Source of the DNA: Peribacillus alkalitolerans
Lineage (GTDB): Bacteria > Bacillota > Bacilli > Bacillales > DSM-1321
NCBI RefSeq assembly: GCF_010882125.1
Contig: NZ_JAAGVZ010000004.1
Coordinates: forward strand, 124,001 to 188,000
Length of the DNA: 64,000 nucleotides
Reading direction: 5' to 3'
Shown: one piece after another, positions 52,867 to 62,216 of the stretch
Layout: every line of letters begins with the position of its first letter
Numbering within the stretch: the stretch's first letter is position 1
Translations under genes and position numbers: made by a program
The notes under the pieces: generated by a model
What the model was told of the DNA's origin: nothing
The model's database searches: none
Seen by the model: only the letters and a program-made list of their open reading frames with translations

Positions 52867-53065
52867 ATGTTCTCTCTCCTTTATATCTACTTCCTTCTTC
52901 TACTATCATATGTGATTCCATCTCATAATGTAAGCGTTTTCTTTTTTGCTGTATTTTTTATCCAACTACTGTTATTTATTCAATTTATAGGATACATAAT
53001 CCTTCATGGAAAAGAGATTAAACTTCTTATGTTTAATAAGTCCATATGATTAACCTGATCCTAAG

Positions 53066-53092
53066 AAAAAAGAGCGCTAAAATAAGCGCCCT
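53066..53092 (-). terminator. Terminator of the YfmL-type helicase gene
   Basis: Minus strand stem GGGCGCT / AGCGCTC followed by T6. Confidence 0.8.
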
Positions 53093-53100
53093 CCATGCTA

Positions 53101-54321
53101 TTATTTCCTTTTACCTTGCCCAGAAAATGATTTCTTGGCGACAGGCTTGCCAGATGTTGGCTTTGATTTCTTTTCCATGGGTTGTTTTCTTTCGTCAGCA
53201 ATTTGTCCTTTGAAGAAAACTTTTTGTGTTAGTTCAATGCCTAACTTATTCACCAATCGTCTTAAGTCCCGTTCTTCTTGCGATGTTACAATTGATATAA
53301 CAGTTCCTTCAGCCCCAGCTCTCCCCGTACGACCAGAACGATGGGTGTATTGTTCGACAGTTCTCGGGATGTCGAAATGAACAACATGTGTTAATCCTTT
53401 AATATCAAGTCCACGAGCTGCTACATCCGTACTTAAAAGAATTGGGTATTCACCTTTACGGAATCCCTTCATTGCTCGTTCTCGTTCCGATTTTTTCGAT
53501 TCTGAATGTAGGGCAGCAGCTGTTAAATCCTTAAACCCTAGCTTTGATAATGTAAGAGAAATTTCACCAATATCCTTCATGAAGACAAGTCCCTTCATGT
53601 GAGGTAAACGTGCAATGCTCTCTAGAACTTTAATTTTGTCTCGTGAATCAGAAACAAAATAAATATGCTCTACCTTGGCAGGAGGTAAGTCTGCTTGCCC
53701 CACCATAATCAATTCCGGTTCATTCATCATATCCTTTGCTTGCTCTAAAGCATCTTTTTGAACGGTTGCAGAGAACATTAGAAGTTGACGGTCTTTCATT
53801 GTACTTTTTATGATTTTTTGAATAGTAGCTATATGCTCAGGTACAAGCAATGTGTCACCTTCGTCAAGTACAATAGTTTTCACTTCATGCATTTTTAATT
53901 TTTTCAAATCAATAAGCTCTTGAATTTTCCCTGGTGTCCCTACCACGATTTGAGGACGATTTTTTAGCTTTTCCAGTTGTCTTTTTATATTGGCTCCCCC
54001 GATGAAAGAAGCTGAAACAAGTCCGCTTTCTTTGGACCATTTCTGGATTTCCGAGTGGATTTGCATGACTAGCTCACGAGAAGAAGCCATAACGACAGCT
54101 TGAACATTCTGTGAGGAAGGGTTTACGTTTTCAAGGATTGGCAATAAATAGGCTAACGTTTTACCTGTTCCAGTTGGCGATTCAGCTATGACGTCTTTCC
54201 CTGCAATAATTAAAGGAATTGATTTACTCTGGACAGCAGTTGGTTCTTGGAAGCCTTCAGTTTCCCATGCCTTTTGTATAAACGGTTTCATGCTCTTTAT
54301 TGTAAAATTGGTTTGATCCAT
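53101..54321 (-). CDS. yfmL: ATP-dependent RNA helicase YfmL
   Basis: DEAD-box helicase of 406 aa with Q motif (EPTAVQ), Walker A SPTGTGKT at 48-55, motif II DEGD at 153-156 instead of DEAD, SAT at 184-186, and HRSGRTGRAG. The chain aligns with B. subtilis YfmL, which also has a divergent motif II, and is linked there to ribosome assembly and cold growth. The C-terminal tail is Lys/Ser/Gly-rich (KKSKPTSGKPVAKKSFSGQGKRK), typical for RNA contact. Single gene with terminator. Confidence 0.9.
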   Translation of the reverse strand: MDQTNFTIKSMKPFIQKAWETEGFQEPTAVQSKSIPLIIAGKDVIAESPTGTGKTLAYLLPILENVNPSSQNVQAVVMASSRELVMQIHSEIQKWSKESGLVSASFIGGANIKRQLEKLKNRPQIVVGTPGKIQELIDLKKLKMHEVKTIVLDEGDTLLVPEHIATIQKIIKSTMKDRQLLMFSATVQKDALEQAKDMMNEPELIMVGQADLPPAKVEHIYFVSDSRDKIKVLESIARLPHMKGLVFMKDIGEISLTLSKLGFKDLTAAALHSESKKSERERAMKGFRKGEYPILLSTDVAARGLDIKGLTHVVHFDIPRTVEQYTHRSGRTGRAGAEGTVISIVTSQEERDLRRLVNKLGIELTQKVFFKGQIADERKQPMEKKSKPTSGKPVAKKSFSGQGKRK

Positions 54322-54387
54322 ATTGTTCTCCTTTTTCCGGTTGAATGAATTGTCATCCCATCTTATCTCATAAGTTGTTTCATTTTA

Positions 54388-55713
54388 TCATATTTCAAGT
54401 CTTTTGCTAACGGATTCATGCTTCTCCTTAAATAGAGGTAGTTTTACTATTACAGAAGTACCCATTCCCTCCTCGCTATCAATTTCGATTTTACCGCTAT
54501 GTCTTTCGATTATTTTATAACATACAGCCAAACCAAGACCTGTTCCACTGGTTTTCGTTGAATAAAATGGTTCCCCTAAATGCTTTAGCTTTTCTTCATC
54601 CATTCCTATTCCATTGTCTTGGATAAGGACAAATGCGTAATTATCTATTTTCTTTATTTCAATAATAATCTTTCCATGATCAAATGTAGCTTCTAAGCCA
54701 TTTTTAATTAAATTGATAAACACCTGTTTTAATTGGTTACTATCTCCATGCACATATATAGGAGATGTACCTTTTTTAATAACTTCAACTTCCGTATCGT
54801 GTAAGTTAGCTTGGGCTTCCATTAATAGAAGAACCTGATTAACGATATCACATAGATTTTCTTTTTTGAAAATCACATCTTGTTTTTTACCTAATATAAG
54901 CATTTCACCAGCTATTAGGTTGATTCTTTCCACTTCTGAAAGCATGATATCTACATACGATTGGTCGAGCTTATTGGTTGTTTTCATTAATTGTAAGAAT
55001 CCTCTGATAGAGGTAAGAGGATTTCGAACTTCATGTGCAACTGCAGCTGCTAAATGACCTATGGCTGACATTTTTTCAGAAGTAATCATTATCTCTTCAT
55101 CCCGACGAATGTTTGTTACATCTCTAGCAATGCCAAACAATCCAATGATTTTCCCGTCAACTATGATTGGAAGCAAAGTACAACGCATAATTTTGACTTC
55201 TTCAAATGCAGTGATGATTCTCATTTCAAACTTAGCGGAACTCCCATTGAATACATCTAAATAATACTTATGAACCTGCTCCTGATCTTCTCCATATATG
55301 AATTGTCTTGCTTGTTTACCCTTTAAGAATGATTCTTTAAAACCAATCACTTCTTCACCCTCAGGGTTCACCCTTACGAAATTTCCCTCTTTATCTAATT
55401 CAACGACAGCATCTGGATTATGATTGAATAATGATTGATAGTGCTCATTACTCGCTTGTAACAAGAAATCTTTTTCCATCAGCTCCAATTTAGACTGAAC
55501 AACTCGTTTAGTTTGACGATAGATTAAGGCGTATAAAATTAGTCCTGTAATAATAATGTAAAACCAGCTTTTTCTTCGTTGGAACAAGAGATAGACTGTA
55601 ATATTCTCATTGGCTATTTCCATCGACATATAGTCAGTGACCACAACCCAAATGATTCCTATTAAAGTATAGATCAATGAAATTCTCAAGGCGATCTTAT
55701 GAGATTGTTTCAT
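54388..55713 (-). CDS. PAS-containing sensor histidine kinase, sporulation-kinase type
   Basis: Membrane kinase of 441 aa: two spans (about 8-27 and 48-67), a PAS domain (about 88-200), HisKA with AVAHEVRNPLTSIRGFLQLM (H227), and HATPase motifs IKNGLEAT, DNGIGMD, GTGLGLAV. The HisKA sequence is that of the KinA-E group that feeds the Spo0A phosphorelay, and it is an orphan without a neighbouring response regulator, as those kinases are. Short extracytoplasmic loop of about 20 residues. It may therefore respond to an intracellular or membrane signal. Confidence 0.88.
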   Translation of the reverse strand: MKQSHKIALRISLIYTLIGIIWVVVTDYMSMEIANENITVYLLFQRRKSWFYIIITGLILYALIYRQTKRVVQSKLELMEKDFLLQASNEHYQSLFNHNPDAVVELDKEGNFVRVNPEGEEVIGFKESFLKGKQARQFIYGEDQEQVHKYYLDVFNGSSAKFEMRIITAFEEVKIMRCTLLPIIVDGKIIGLFGIARDVTNIRRDEEIMITSEKMSAIGHLAAAVAHEVRNPLTSIRGFLQLMKTTNKLDQSYVDIMLSEVERINLIAGEMLILGKKQDVIFKKENLCDIVNQVLLLMEAQANLHDTEVEVIKKGTSPIYVHGDSNQLKQVFINLIKNGLEATFDHGKIIIEIKKIDNYAFVLIQDNGIGMDEEKLKHLGEPFYSTKTSGTGLGLAVCYKIIERHSGKIEIDSEEGMGTSVIVKLPLFKEKHESVSKRLEI

Positions 55714-55877
55714 GCTGTATTCACCTTTATCTTCCTATTAAATGAGGGCAGTCGATATCCCGAATTATCCTTTTTATTTTAGCCATAATTATCTAGGTTT
55801 ACAAAAGACATTTGATACAAGTCAAATAACACTACTATTTGATGTAATGGTTATATGATTATGTTTTCCAACACAAT

Positions 55878-55906
55878 AAAAAACCGAACCCATTTGTTTA
55901 GGTTCG
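55878..55906 (-). terminator. Terminator after the DUF4097 fragment
   Basis: Stem CGAACC / GGTTCG, T6 on the minus strand. Confidence 0.75.
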
Positions 55907-55918
55907 ATCATAACTGAG

Positions 55919-56161
55919 TTAATTATGAATATCAAAATCACCAGAAGTCGTCCGGATTTTCAATATTACTGCTCCATTTCCGATTGTTCCAAGAATTCTA
56001 CTTTCCGATTTCTCTGAGTAAGACATACCTTCCAGTTCAATGCTTCCATCCCCAGAAGTGGAATCAAAGTCAATTTCTAATGAGTCAGGGATTTTACAAA
56101 GTTCCACTTTCACATCTCCACTCGTGGATTCTGTAGTAATATCATAATGGTCACAAATCAT
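55919..56161 (-). pseudogene. Fragment of a DUF4097 (toastrack) protein
   Basis: An 80-aa frame with the repeating STSGDVKVEL, STSGDGSIEL, TTSGDFDI pattern of DUF4097 beta-helix-like domains, which usually belong to proteins of 200-400 aa. The frame is closed by a TAA seven codons before the only ATG, and that ATG has no ribosome site. It is probably the C-terminal remnant of a degraded gene, although a short intact protein is possible. Confidence 0.6.
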
Positions 56162-56253
56162 TCTTGGAAATTGCAGAATACCCTTTTATGCCTAGTAAAT
56201 ATTTCTTAAATACTAGCCACTTATCCCTATATAGTGATGAATTAGTAACGAAA

Positions 56254-56270
56254 TGTTAAAAGGTTTTAAT
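56254..56270 (+). promoter_or_regulatory. WalR-like box upstream of the LysM-3D gene
   Basis: TGTTAA-AAGGT-TTTAAT matches TGTWAH-N5-TGTWAH at 11 of 12 positions. TGTAAA follows at 56275. The downstream gene resembles yocH, a known WalR target. Confidence 0.5.
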
Positions 56271-56362
56271 GTTTTGTAAAACAAATAGAAACTCTATGAA
56301 ACATAAATGAAATATTTTAAAGTTATAGTATTCTTATGTTGAAACAAAGGAGACATAAGAAT

Positions 56363-56923
56363 TTGAAAAAGTTACTAGTTGCCATCCTATCATTAGCTTT
56401 CCTATTATCAGCTACAAACATTACAACTGAAGCAGCAGCATCTACATACACAGTAAAATCTGGCGATACTCTTTATGGCATCGCAAAAAAACATAAATTA
56501 ACAATCACTCAATTAAAAAGCATGAATAAATTGAAAAGCGATACGATTAAACCAAAGCAAGTATTAAAGGTTGCAGTAGTTAAAGCAGCAGCTAAGCCCG
56601 CCGTAAAAACTGCAGCAACAAAGCCAGCAGTATCTAAAGTGCTTAATATGACAGCCACAGCATATACAGCTAGTTGCAAAAGTTGCAGTGGTATCACAGC
56701 AACAGGCATGAACTTAAAGAAAAATCCAAATCTAAAAGTGATTTCTGTTGATCCAAAGGTAATTCCTTTAGGAACGAAAGTATATGTTGAAGGCTACGGA
56801 TATGCAATTGCCGCAGATAAAGGCAGTGCTGTAAAAGGCAATAAAATTGACGTATTCATCCCCAACAAACAACGTGCCCTTAATTGGGGAAAAAAGACAG
56901 TAAAAGTTACAGTATATAAATAA
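56363..56923 (+). CDS. LysM-3D domain cell-wall enzyme (YocH-like)
   Basis: Secreted protein of about 186 aa: signal peptide (KKLLVAILSLAFLLS...TTEAAA), one LysM module (YTVKSGDTLYGIAKKHKLTITQLKSMNKL), an Ala/Lys/Pro linker and a 3D domain (MTATAYTAS, ISVDPKVIPLGTKVYVEGYG, AADKGSAVKGNKIDVFI) with its conserved Asp residues. 3D domains belong to the lytic transglycosylase-like double-psi barrel group. The TTG start is preferred since AAAGGAG lies 10 bases upstream; the ATG at 56336 has none. Confidence 0.9.
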   Translation: MKKLLVAILSLAFLLSATNITTEAAASTYTVKSGDTLYGIAKKHKLTITQLKSMNKLKSDTIKPKQVLKVAVVKAAAKPAVKTAATKPAVSKVLNMTATAYTASCKSCSGITATGMNLKKNPNLKVISVDPKVIPLGTKVYVEGYGYAIAADKGSAVKGNKIDVFIPNKQRALNWGKKTVKVTVYK

Positions 56924-56926
56924 ACC

Positions 56927-56972
56927 AAAAAAGAGGCTAACGGTAGAAGAATTCTCACCGTTGGTCTCTTTT
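56927..56972 (+). terminator. Terminator of the LysM-3D gene
   Basis: Stem AAAAGAG..AACGGT / ACCGTT..CTCTTTT followed by T-rich sequence. Confidence 0.8.
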
Positions 56973-57059
56973 ATTTTTTATCCAAGAAGGAATAAATCAA
57001 GTAGAGAAGAATGTATTGATTATTATAGTAAAAAGCTCGTATTGGAGGTATTTCTTATT

Positions 57060-58127
57060 ATGGATTCTACATGGCTTACAATATTACAAGATTTAGTACA
57101 AATAGATAGTTCGACAAAAGCCGGTGCAAATACTGCGATTGACTTGTGCGCTACATGGCTTGAATCACGAAATCTTAAAGTGGAAATACTTGAAAATAAT
57201 GGTTATAAAATGCTTCTGACCACGATTGGCAGCAGTCCGAATACAATAATACTAAACGGACATGTTGATGTTGTACCTGGCAAAGTAGAGTTATTTCAAC
57301 CTGTAATAAAAGAAAACAAATTATTTGGAAGAGGTACTGCAGATATGAAGGCAGGAGTAGTGGCTTTCATGTGGGCAGTATCAGAACTAAATAATCATTC
57401 TTTATCCAAAAAAGTTCAACTTCAAATTGTTTCTGATGAGGAAACAGGTGGCCATCATTGCTCCCGATATTTAGCACAAAATGGCTACACAGGAAACATT
57501 GTCATTTGTTCGGAACCTACTCAACTCGGGATTGGTCTTCAAGCAAAGGGAATCTTACGCCTTGACGTCATTATTCGTGGATCATCTGCTCATAGCAGTC
57601 GTCCATGGGAAGGAAACAACGCTATTGAGCAAGCGCTAGGTTTTCATAATGAGTTGAAGAATCTCCCTTTTTCACAGGAATCCACCGATTGGTATTCATC
57701 ACCATCGATCAATTTGGCAAAAATAAGTGGTGGAGATGTTTATAATAAGGTTCCCGATACTTGTACGTTAAGTTATGACATCCGTTTCTTACCTGGACAA
57801 AAGACAGAAAACATAATGGCACAAATACAGTCAATCCTTCCTAATAATGGTGAAATGTACAAATTGACGGAAGCACCTCCAGTTACTACATCAAGGGAGA
57901 ACTCCTGGGTTTCAAAATTATCTTCCGTGATTTCCCAGTATACCAACAAAGAAACTGTCTTTTTTGGTCAACATGGCGCTGCAGATACACGTTTTTACTC
58001 AGAATTAGGAATACCTGCTGTAGAATTTGGACCAACCGGAGCAAATTGGCACGGTGATGAGGAATATGTAGAAATCCAATCGATAGAAATATATAAAAAC
58101 ATGATTGTGGATTTTTGTAAAAATTAA
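57060..58127 (+). CDS. M20-family deacylase (ArgE/DapE type)
   Basis: Zinc hydrolase of 355 aa. Ligands are in LNGHVDVVPG (His and Asp), GRGTADMKAG (bridging Asp), SDEETGGHHC (catalytic Glu and ligand), CSEPTQ and GPTGANWHGDEEY (terminal His). Length and motifs fit acetylornithine deacetylase or succinyl-diaminopimelate desuccinylase relatives; there are no biosynthetic neighbours, so the substrate is open. ATG chosen with GGAGG 11 bases before it, a slightly long spacing. Confidence 0.85.
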   Translation: MDSTWLTILQDLVQIDSSTKAGANTAIDLCATWLESRNLKVEILENNGYKMLLTTIGSSPNTIILNGHVDVVPGKVELFQPVIKENKLFGRGTADMKAGVVAFMWAVSELNNHSLSKKVQLQIVSDEETGGHHCSRYLAQNGYTGNIVICSEPTQLGIGLQAKGILRLDVIIRGSSAHSSRPWEGNNAIEQALGFHNELKNLPFSQESTDWYSSPSINLAKISGGDVYNKVPDTCTLSYDIRFLPGQKTENIMAQIQSILPNNGEMYKLTEAPPVTTSRENSWVSKLSSVISQYTNKETVFFGQHGAADTRFYSELGIPAVEFGPTGANWHGDEEYVEIQSIEIYKNMIVDFCKN

Positions 58128-58218
58128 ATATCTTACAAATGAAATCAAAAAAGGATGTTTGATGCGTATTTAAAAAGGGAAGTAAAAAAAGTGACCCTTT
58201 GAATATGCCAAACAAATA

Positions 58219-58247
58219 TTGACATTGATTTCAAATAGTGATAAGAT
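58219..58247 (+). promoter_or_regulatory. Strong sigma-A promoter before a region without a normal gene
   Basis: TTGACA, 17 bases, TAAGAT. The transcript would start near 58254 and run to the terminator at 58633-58661. Confidence 0.75.
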
Positions 58248-58289
58248 GTTTATTCTGACCCAACAATTTAGAAAGGTGTGGAATTTACT

Positions 58290-58474
58290 ATGAAAATGAA
58301 TGACATTTTAGTTTTTCATTTGAGTGGAACTTATTCACACTGGATCGGCTACGGAGCCGTAAGGATGTAAGAGAGGCAGGGCTTACGTCGTTTAAGTTCA
58401 TAGACTCAAGCGGCTATTTGAATATCATCGCGGCATATTTACTACTTAAAATATTTTATTCATATAGAAGTTAA
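58290..58474 (+). pseudogene. Short frame with probable frameshift, small membrane protein
   Basis: The ATG follows GAAAGGTG and gives only 26 codons (MKMNDILVFHLSG... to AVRM). A one-base insertion near 58363 would join it to DVREAGLTSFKFIDSSGYLN and a hydrophobic end (AAYLLLKIFYSYRS), giving about 61 residues. This reads like a broken small membrane protein, or the region may be an RNA. Confidence 0.35.
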
Positions 58475-58537
58475 AACTGCGTCAAACAAATAACCATTCC
58501 AAGGGTGTATGGAAAGGTACCTGATTTGACCCTATGA

Positions 58538-58606
58538 CGAATAGTATAAATGACTCCACATGGTGAGACCAATTTAGGCTTATTTTGTGGAGAAGGACAC
58601 TATTCG
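58538..58606 (+). ncRNA. Candidate structured RNA segment
   Basis: Perfect outer stem CGAATAGT / ACTATTCG and perfect inner stem CTCCACA / TGTGGAG separated by asymmetric internal loops, about 110 bases after the last possible codon and before a terminator. No known RNA family recognised. The 540-base gap 58128-58669 otherwise holds only the promoter, the broken frame and the terminator. Confidence 0.35.
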
Positions 58607-58632
58607 AACTTAATAATTTCTCATCTTTCAAA

Positions 58633-58661
58633 AAAGCGAGCCCGTCGTTACGGCTCGCTTT
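58633..58661. terminator. Shared terminator before the ABC exporter pair
   Basis: Stem AAAGCGAGCC / GGCTCGCTTT with A and T flanks, active in both directions. Confidence 0.9.
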
Positions 58662-58669
58662 TTATATAT

Positions 58670-60496
58670 TTAATGTACTGCGTGTCCACTTACATGGAGA
58701 CTATGATAAAACCCTTTTCTTCGTAATAATTCTTCATGAGTTCCCGATTCAATGATAACCCCATCCTGTAACACGATAATTTGGTCTGCATTCTGAATGG
58801 TATTCAAACGATGGGCAATGACAAAACTAGTTCTTCCATGCATCAGCTTCTTTAAGGCTTGCTGAATTTTCAATTCAGTCACCGTATCAATACTTGACGT
58901 CGCCTCGTCTAATATGAGAATTGAAGGATTGGCCACAAAGGCTCTAGCGATGGAGAGTAGCTGTTTCTGTCCTTGACTGATTCCGGCTCCTTCTTGCTTT
59001 AAAATTGTCTTATATCCGTTTGGGAGCTTCATGATGAATGAATGGGCATTGGCTTTTTTAGCAGCCTCCATCACTTCATCATCTGTTGCGTCCAATCTAC
59101 CATACCGGATGTTTTCCATAACTGTACCTTGAAATAAGAAGGAATCTTGTAGCACAAAAGCCATTTGAGCTCGAACACTTTCTCTTTTAAAATGAGTAAT
59201 GTCCTCACCATCTAAATAGATGGAGCCTTCATGGAAATCATAAAAGCGCGAAAGAAGATTGAGGACAGTTGTTTTTCCTGCCCCAGTCGGACCAACCAAT
59301 GCTACTGTTTCACCTGGCCTTGCATTAAAAGTAAGATTCTGGACCGTATTCCCTGCCCCTTCATAAGAAAAGGAAACATCCCTAAACTCCACTTTTCCTT
59401 TTACTTCCTTCAAGGTAGCCAAGTTCTTTTCATGATGAAATTCTTCTTCTTCATCCAGAATTTCAAATACCCTTTCCGCACCAGCAACTGCTGACAATAG
59501 TGTATTGAATTGGTTGGCAAGATCATTCAATGGTCGGACAAATTGACGGGAATATTCAATAAATATTACTATTACCCCAATGGACACCTGGTCATTCAAG
59601 GCCAATACTCCACCAATTCCAGCTATTAGGGCAAAACTCATATTATTAAGTACGTTCATCAGTTTTGGGATGAAACCAGAATAAGTAAGTGCCCAAAAAC
59701 CAGACCCCTTTAATTGCTCGCTTTTCCCCAAGAACTCTGAAATGACTTGTTCTTCTTGAGAAAAGGCCTTGACCATTTTTTGTCCAGAAATAATTTCTTG
59801 AATGTAGCCATTTAAATTTCCAAGGTTTTTCTGTTGCTCTTTATATAGCCTGCTTGTACGTTTCGTTATCCATTTCATGCCTAGGACCATCGTTGGTATA
59901 ACTAATAATGTAATCATCGCAAGAATTGGACTTAACCAAAACATGACGACCACAGTTCCGATTAGAATTAATGTACTGGATGCAATCTGAATCACTGAAC
60001 TGTTGAGGGTAGAGCTCACATTTTCAATGTCATTAGTGATTCGACTCATTAATTCTCCCTGCTGCTTTTTATCAAAATAGGAAATCGGTAACTTATGAAA
60101 ATGCTTAAACAAATCCATCCTCATAGAAAATACTGTTTTTTGAGCGATTCCAATCATCCAGTAGTTCTGTACCCATAGCACAAATGAATTGATGACATAC
60201 AGTGCTGTAAGCCATCCAAGAAGCCATACAAATCCTTCAATTTTTTTCGTGACTATATAATCATCAATCGCCATCCCAATTAGGTAAGGTCCCAGTAATG
60301 CACAGGCTGAACTCACAAATACCATGAGAACTACTAGGATAAATAGAACTTTATGAACTGCTAGGTAATTCCATATTCTTTTAATGGTATGGAGCATATT
60401 TTTTGCACGTTTTTTTTCAGTTGAAGCTATCTTTTTGTCTTCTTGAAGATTAATCACTTTCGGATAGGAAAAGGGTTTAGTAAGTTGTTTTAACAT
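58670..60496 (-). CDS. ABC exporter half-transporter, second subunit (YfiC-like)
   Basis: About 608 aa: six spans then an ATPase domain with Walker A GPTGAGKTT, signature ISQGQKQLLSIARAF and Walker B ILILDEATSSIDT. The consensus signature and catalytic Glu after Walker B are intact, unlike the partner. A basic cytoplasmic N-terminal extension of about 50 residues precedes the first span. It overlaps the partner gene by 20 bases, so the two form a heterodimer of the YfiBC/BmrCD type, probably a multidrug or lipid exporter. The start MLKQLTK is favoured by an AAAGGGG site. Confidence 0.88.
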   Translation of the reverse strand: MLKQLTKPFSYPKVINLQEDKKIASTEKKRAKNMLHTIKRIWNYLAVHKVLFILVVLMVFVSSACALLGPYLIGMAIDDYIVTKKIEGFVWLLGWLTALYVINSFVLWVQNYWMIGIAQKTVFSMRMDLFKHFHKLPISYFDKKQQGELMSRITNDIENVSSTLNSSVIQIASSTLILIGTVVVMFWLSPILAMITLLVIPTMVLGMKWITKRTSRLYKEQQKNLGNLNGYIQEIISGQKMVKAFSQEEQVISEFLGKSEQLKGSGFWALTYSGFIPKLMNVLNNMSFALIAGIGGVLALNDQVSIGVIVIFIEYSRQFVRPLNDLANQFNTLLSAVAGAERVFEILDEEEEFHHEKNLATLKEVKGKVEFRDVSFSYEGAGNTVQNLTFNARPGETVALVGPTGAGKTTVLNLLSRFYDFHEGSIYLDGEDITHFKRESVRAQMAFVLQDSFLFQGTVMENIRYGRLDATDDEVMEAAKKANAHSFIMKLPNGYKTILKQEGAGISQGQKQLLSIARAFVANPSILILDEATSSIDTVTELKIQQALKKLMHGRTSFVIAHRLNTIQNADQIIVLQDGVIIESGTHEELLRRKGFYHSLHVSGHAVH

Positions 60497-62216
60497 GGTT
60501 TTCCAGCCCCTTTCCATTTTGTGATTCGAAAATCTTCCGATAAAGACTGCTATTATCAAGCAATTCAGTATGAGTTCCTTTTTCAATCAACCGTCCATCT
60601 TCTAGAAGTAAAATTTGATCGGCAGATTTTGCAGTACTTACTTTTTGTGTAATTATTAGTGTAGTACAGGAATAATTTTTTAGAGCATGAAGTAATTTAG
60701 CTTCTGTTCGAAGGTCTAAGGCACTTGTACTGTCATCTAATAACAGCAACCTAGGTTTCCGGACAAGCGCTCGAGCAATGGAAATTCTCTGCTTTTGTCC
60801 CCCGGATAAATTGACCCCTCTTTGACCAATTTTTGTTTCATATTCATTGGGAAGTTTACCGATGGTATCTGCTATTTGTGCATCTTCTGCAGCTTGCATA
60901 ATTTCATCCATATTCGCATCATCCTTACCCCAGCGAATATTTTCTGCAACCGTACCTGTAAACAGGATAGAATCTTGTGGTACAAACCCGATCGCGTTAC
61001 GAAGCGAATCTTGTTTCCACGCCCTAACATCCAGTTGATCAATCAGTATTGTACCTTCTGAAACATCGTATAAGCGTGGTATCAATTGAAATAAAGAAGT
61101 CTTTCCAGCACCCGTCGCTCCCAAGATGGCGATGGTTTCCCCCGCTCCCGCTTTAAAAGAGATATCATTTAATACATAAGTACTCGTATCAGGATACTGA
61201 AAGGATACATTCTGAAATTCCACAGTACCTAATATCGATTCCTTTTCGGTCCCTTCCCCATTGTCCTTCATAACCACTTCGGTATCTAACACATCCGTGA
61301 TTCGTTCTGCTGAAGCTCTGGCTCTTGAAAAGGCCATAATTATGAAGGTAAAGACCGACAGTGCGGAAGTTATCCTCATTGAGTAATTGACAATCGCCAC
61401 CACTTCTCCAACCTCAGCACCGCCTGTATTAACTTCAATACTTCCAAACCATAGCACTCCAAGAATTGAGAAGTTCATAAGTAATAATAGGACTGGCATC
61501 GTCACTTCCATAACACGTAGCACAGATGCAGTGTGTTTCATTAACTCCAAATTGGCATCTTCGAACCGATCCCCCTCGAAGTTCCTTCTTAGAAAAGAAC
61601 GGATTAGCTTCATACCTGCCAAATTTTCCTGCATAACACTATTTACACCGTCTAGCTTTTCTTGGACGACTTTGAACATCCTTCTTCCTTTATTCATAAA
61701 CCAGATAAGAAAGAAGAATAGAATTGGCACGACTACCGCCAAGAGAAGAGCCAATTTTGGATGGACGACAAATGACATGACCAATCCACCGATAATTAAC
61801 AAAGGAGCCCTCATCATTATCCGTAAACTCATAAAAACAGTATTCTGGATTTGGGTAACATCATTCGTTAAACGTGTTATTAATGAAGATGAAGGAATCT
61901 TATTGAAATTCGCATAAGAAAAAGATTGTACTTTTTCAAACAAATGCTGCCTTACATCGAATCCAAAACTTTGACTGACATGGGCAGCATAAAAGGAGTT
62001 TAATATCCCTGACACAAAGGCTACTAGGGACAACAAGACCATGAACCCTCCCCATGCGAGAATAACCGACATATCATTCTTCAAAATTCCTTCATCGATG
62101 ATTTTTGCCATTAATAATGGTTGCCAAAGCTCGACTGCCAATTCCGTCAGCATAAAAAACAGGGCTATTCCGACGGCTATTTTATATGGATTTAGGAAGT
62201 GTAACACCTTACTCAT
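60477..62216 (-). CDS. ABC exporter half-transporter, first subunit (YfiB-like)
   Basis: About 579 aa: six spans then an ATPase with Walker A GATGAGKTS, signature LSGGQKQRISIARAL and Walker B LLLLDDSTSALDL, where the catalytic Glu is Asp (LDDSTSALD). That degenerate site is usual for one half of a heterodimeric exporter. Start is the ATG of MSKVLHFLNPYK, 5 bases after GGGGG. Upstream 335 bases (62217-62551) show no gene. Confidence 0.88.
   Translation of the reverse strand: MSKVLHFLNPYKIAVGIALFFMLTELAVELWQPLLMAKIIDEGILKNDMSVILAWGGFMVLLSLVAFVSGILNSFYAAHVSQSFGFDVRQHLFEKVQSFSYANFNKIPSSSLITRLTNDVTQIQNTVFMSLRIMMRAPLLIIGGLVMSFVVHPKLALLLAVVVPILFFFLIWFMNKGRRMFKVVQEKLDGVNSVMQENLAGMKLIRSFLRRNFEGDRFEDANLELMKHTASVLRVMEVTMPVLLLLMNFSILGVLWFGSIEVNTGGAEVGEVVAIVNYSMRITSALSVFTFIIMAFSRARASAERITDVLDTEVVMKDNGEGTEKESILGTVEFQNVSFQYPDTSTYVLNDISFKAGAGETIAILGATGAGKTSLFQLIPRLYDVSEGTILIDQLDVRAWKQDSLRNAIGFVPQDSILFTGTVAENIRWGKDDANMDEIMQAAEDAQIADTIGKLPNEYETKIGQRGVNLSGGQKQRISIARALVRKPRLLLLDDSTSALDLRTEAKLLHALKNYSCTTLIITQKVSTAKSADQILLLEDGRLIEKGTHTELLDNSSLYRKIFESQNGKGLENHVKTTY

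Noticed and set aside
52825-53049. Plus-strand 74-codon hydrophobic frame overlapping the start of the methionine gamma-lyase gene
   Set aside because: No ribosome site, overlaps the 5' end of a clear gene, and the hydrophobic character follows from T-rich upstream sequence.
52867-53060. Possible S-box or other methionine-responsive riboswitch before methionine gamma-lyase
   Set aside because: No conserved SAM-aptamer core or terminator pair is visible in the upstream region.
58290-58474. Idea that the region is RNase P RNA, tmRNA or 6S RNA
   Set aside because: None of the conserved segments of those RNAs are present.
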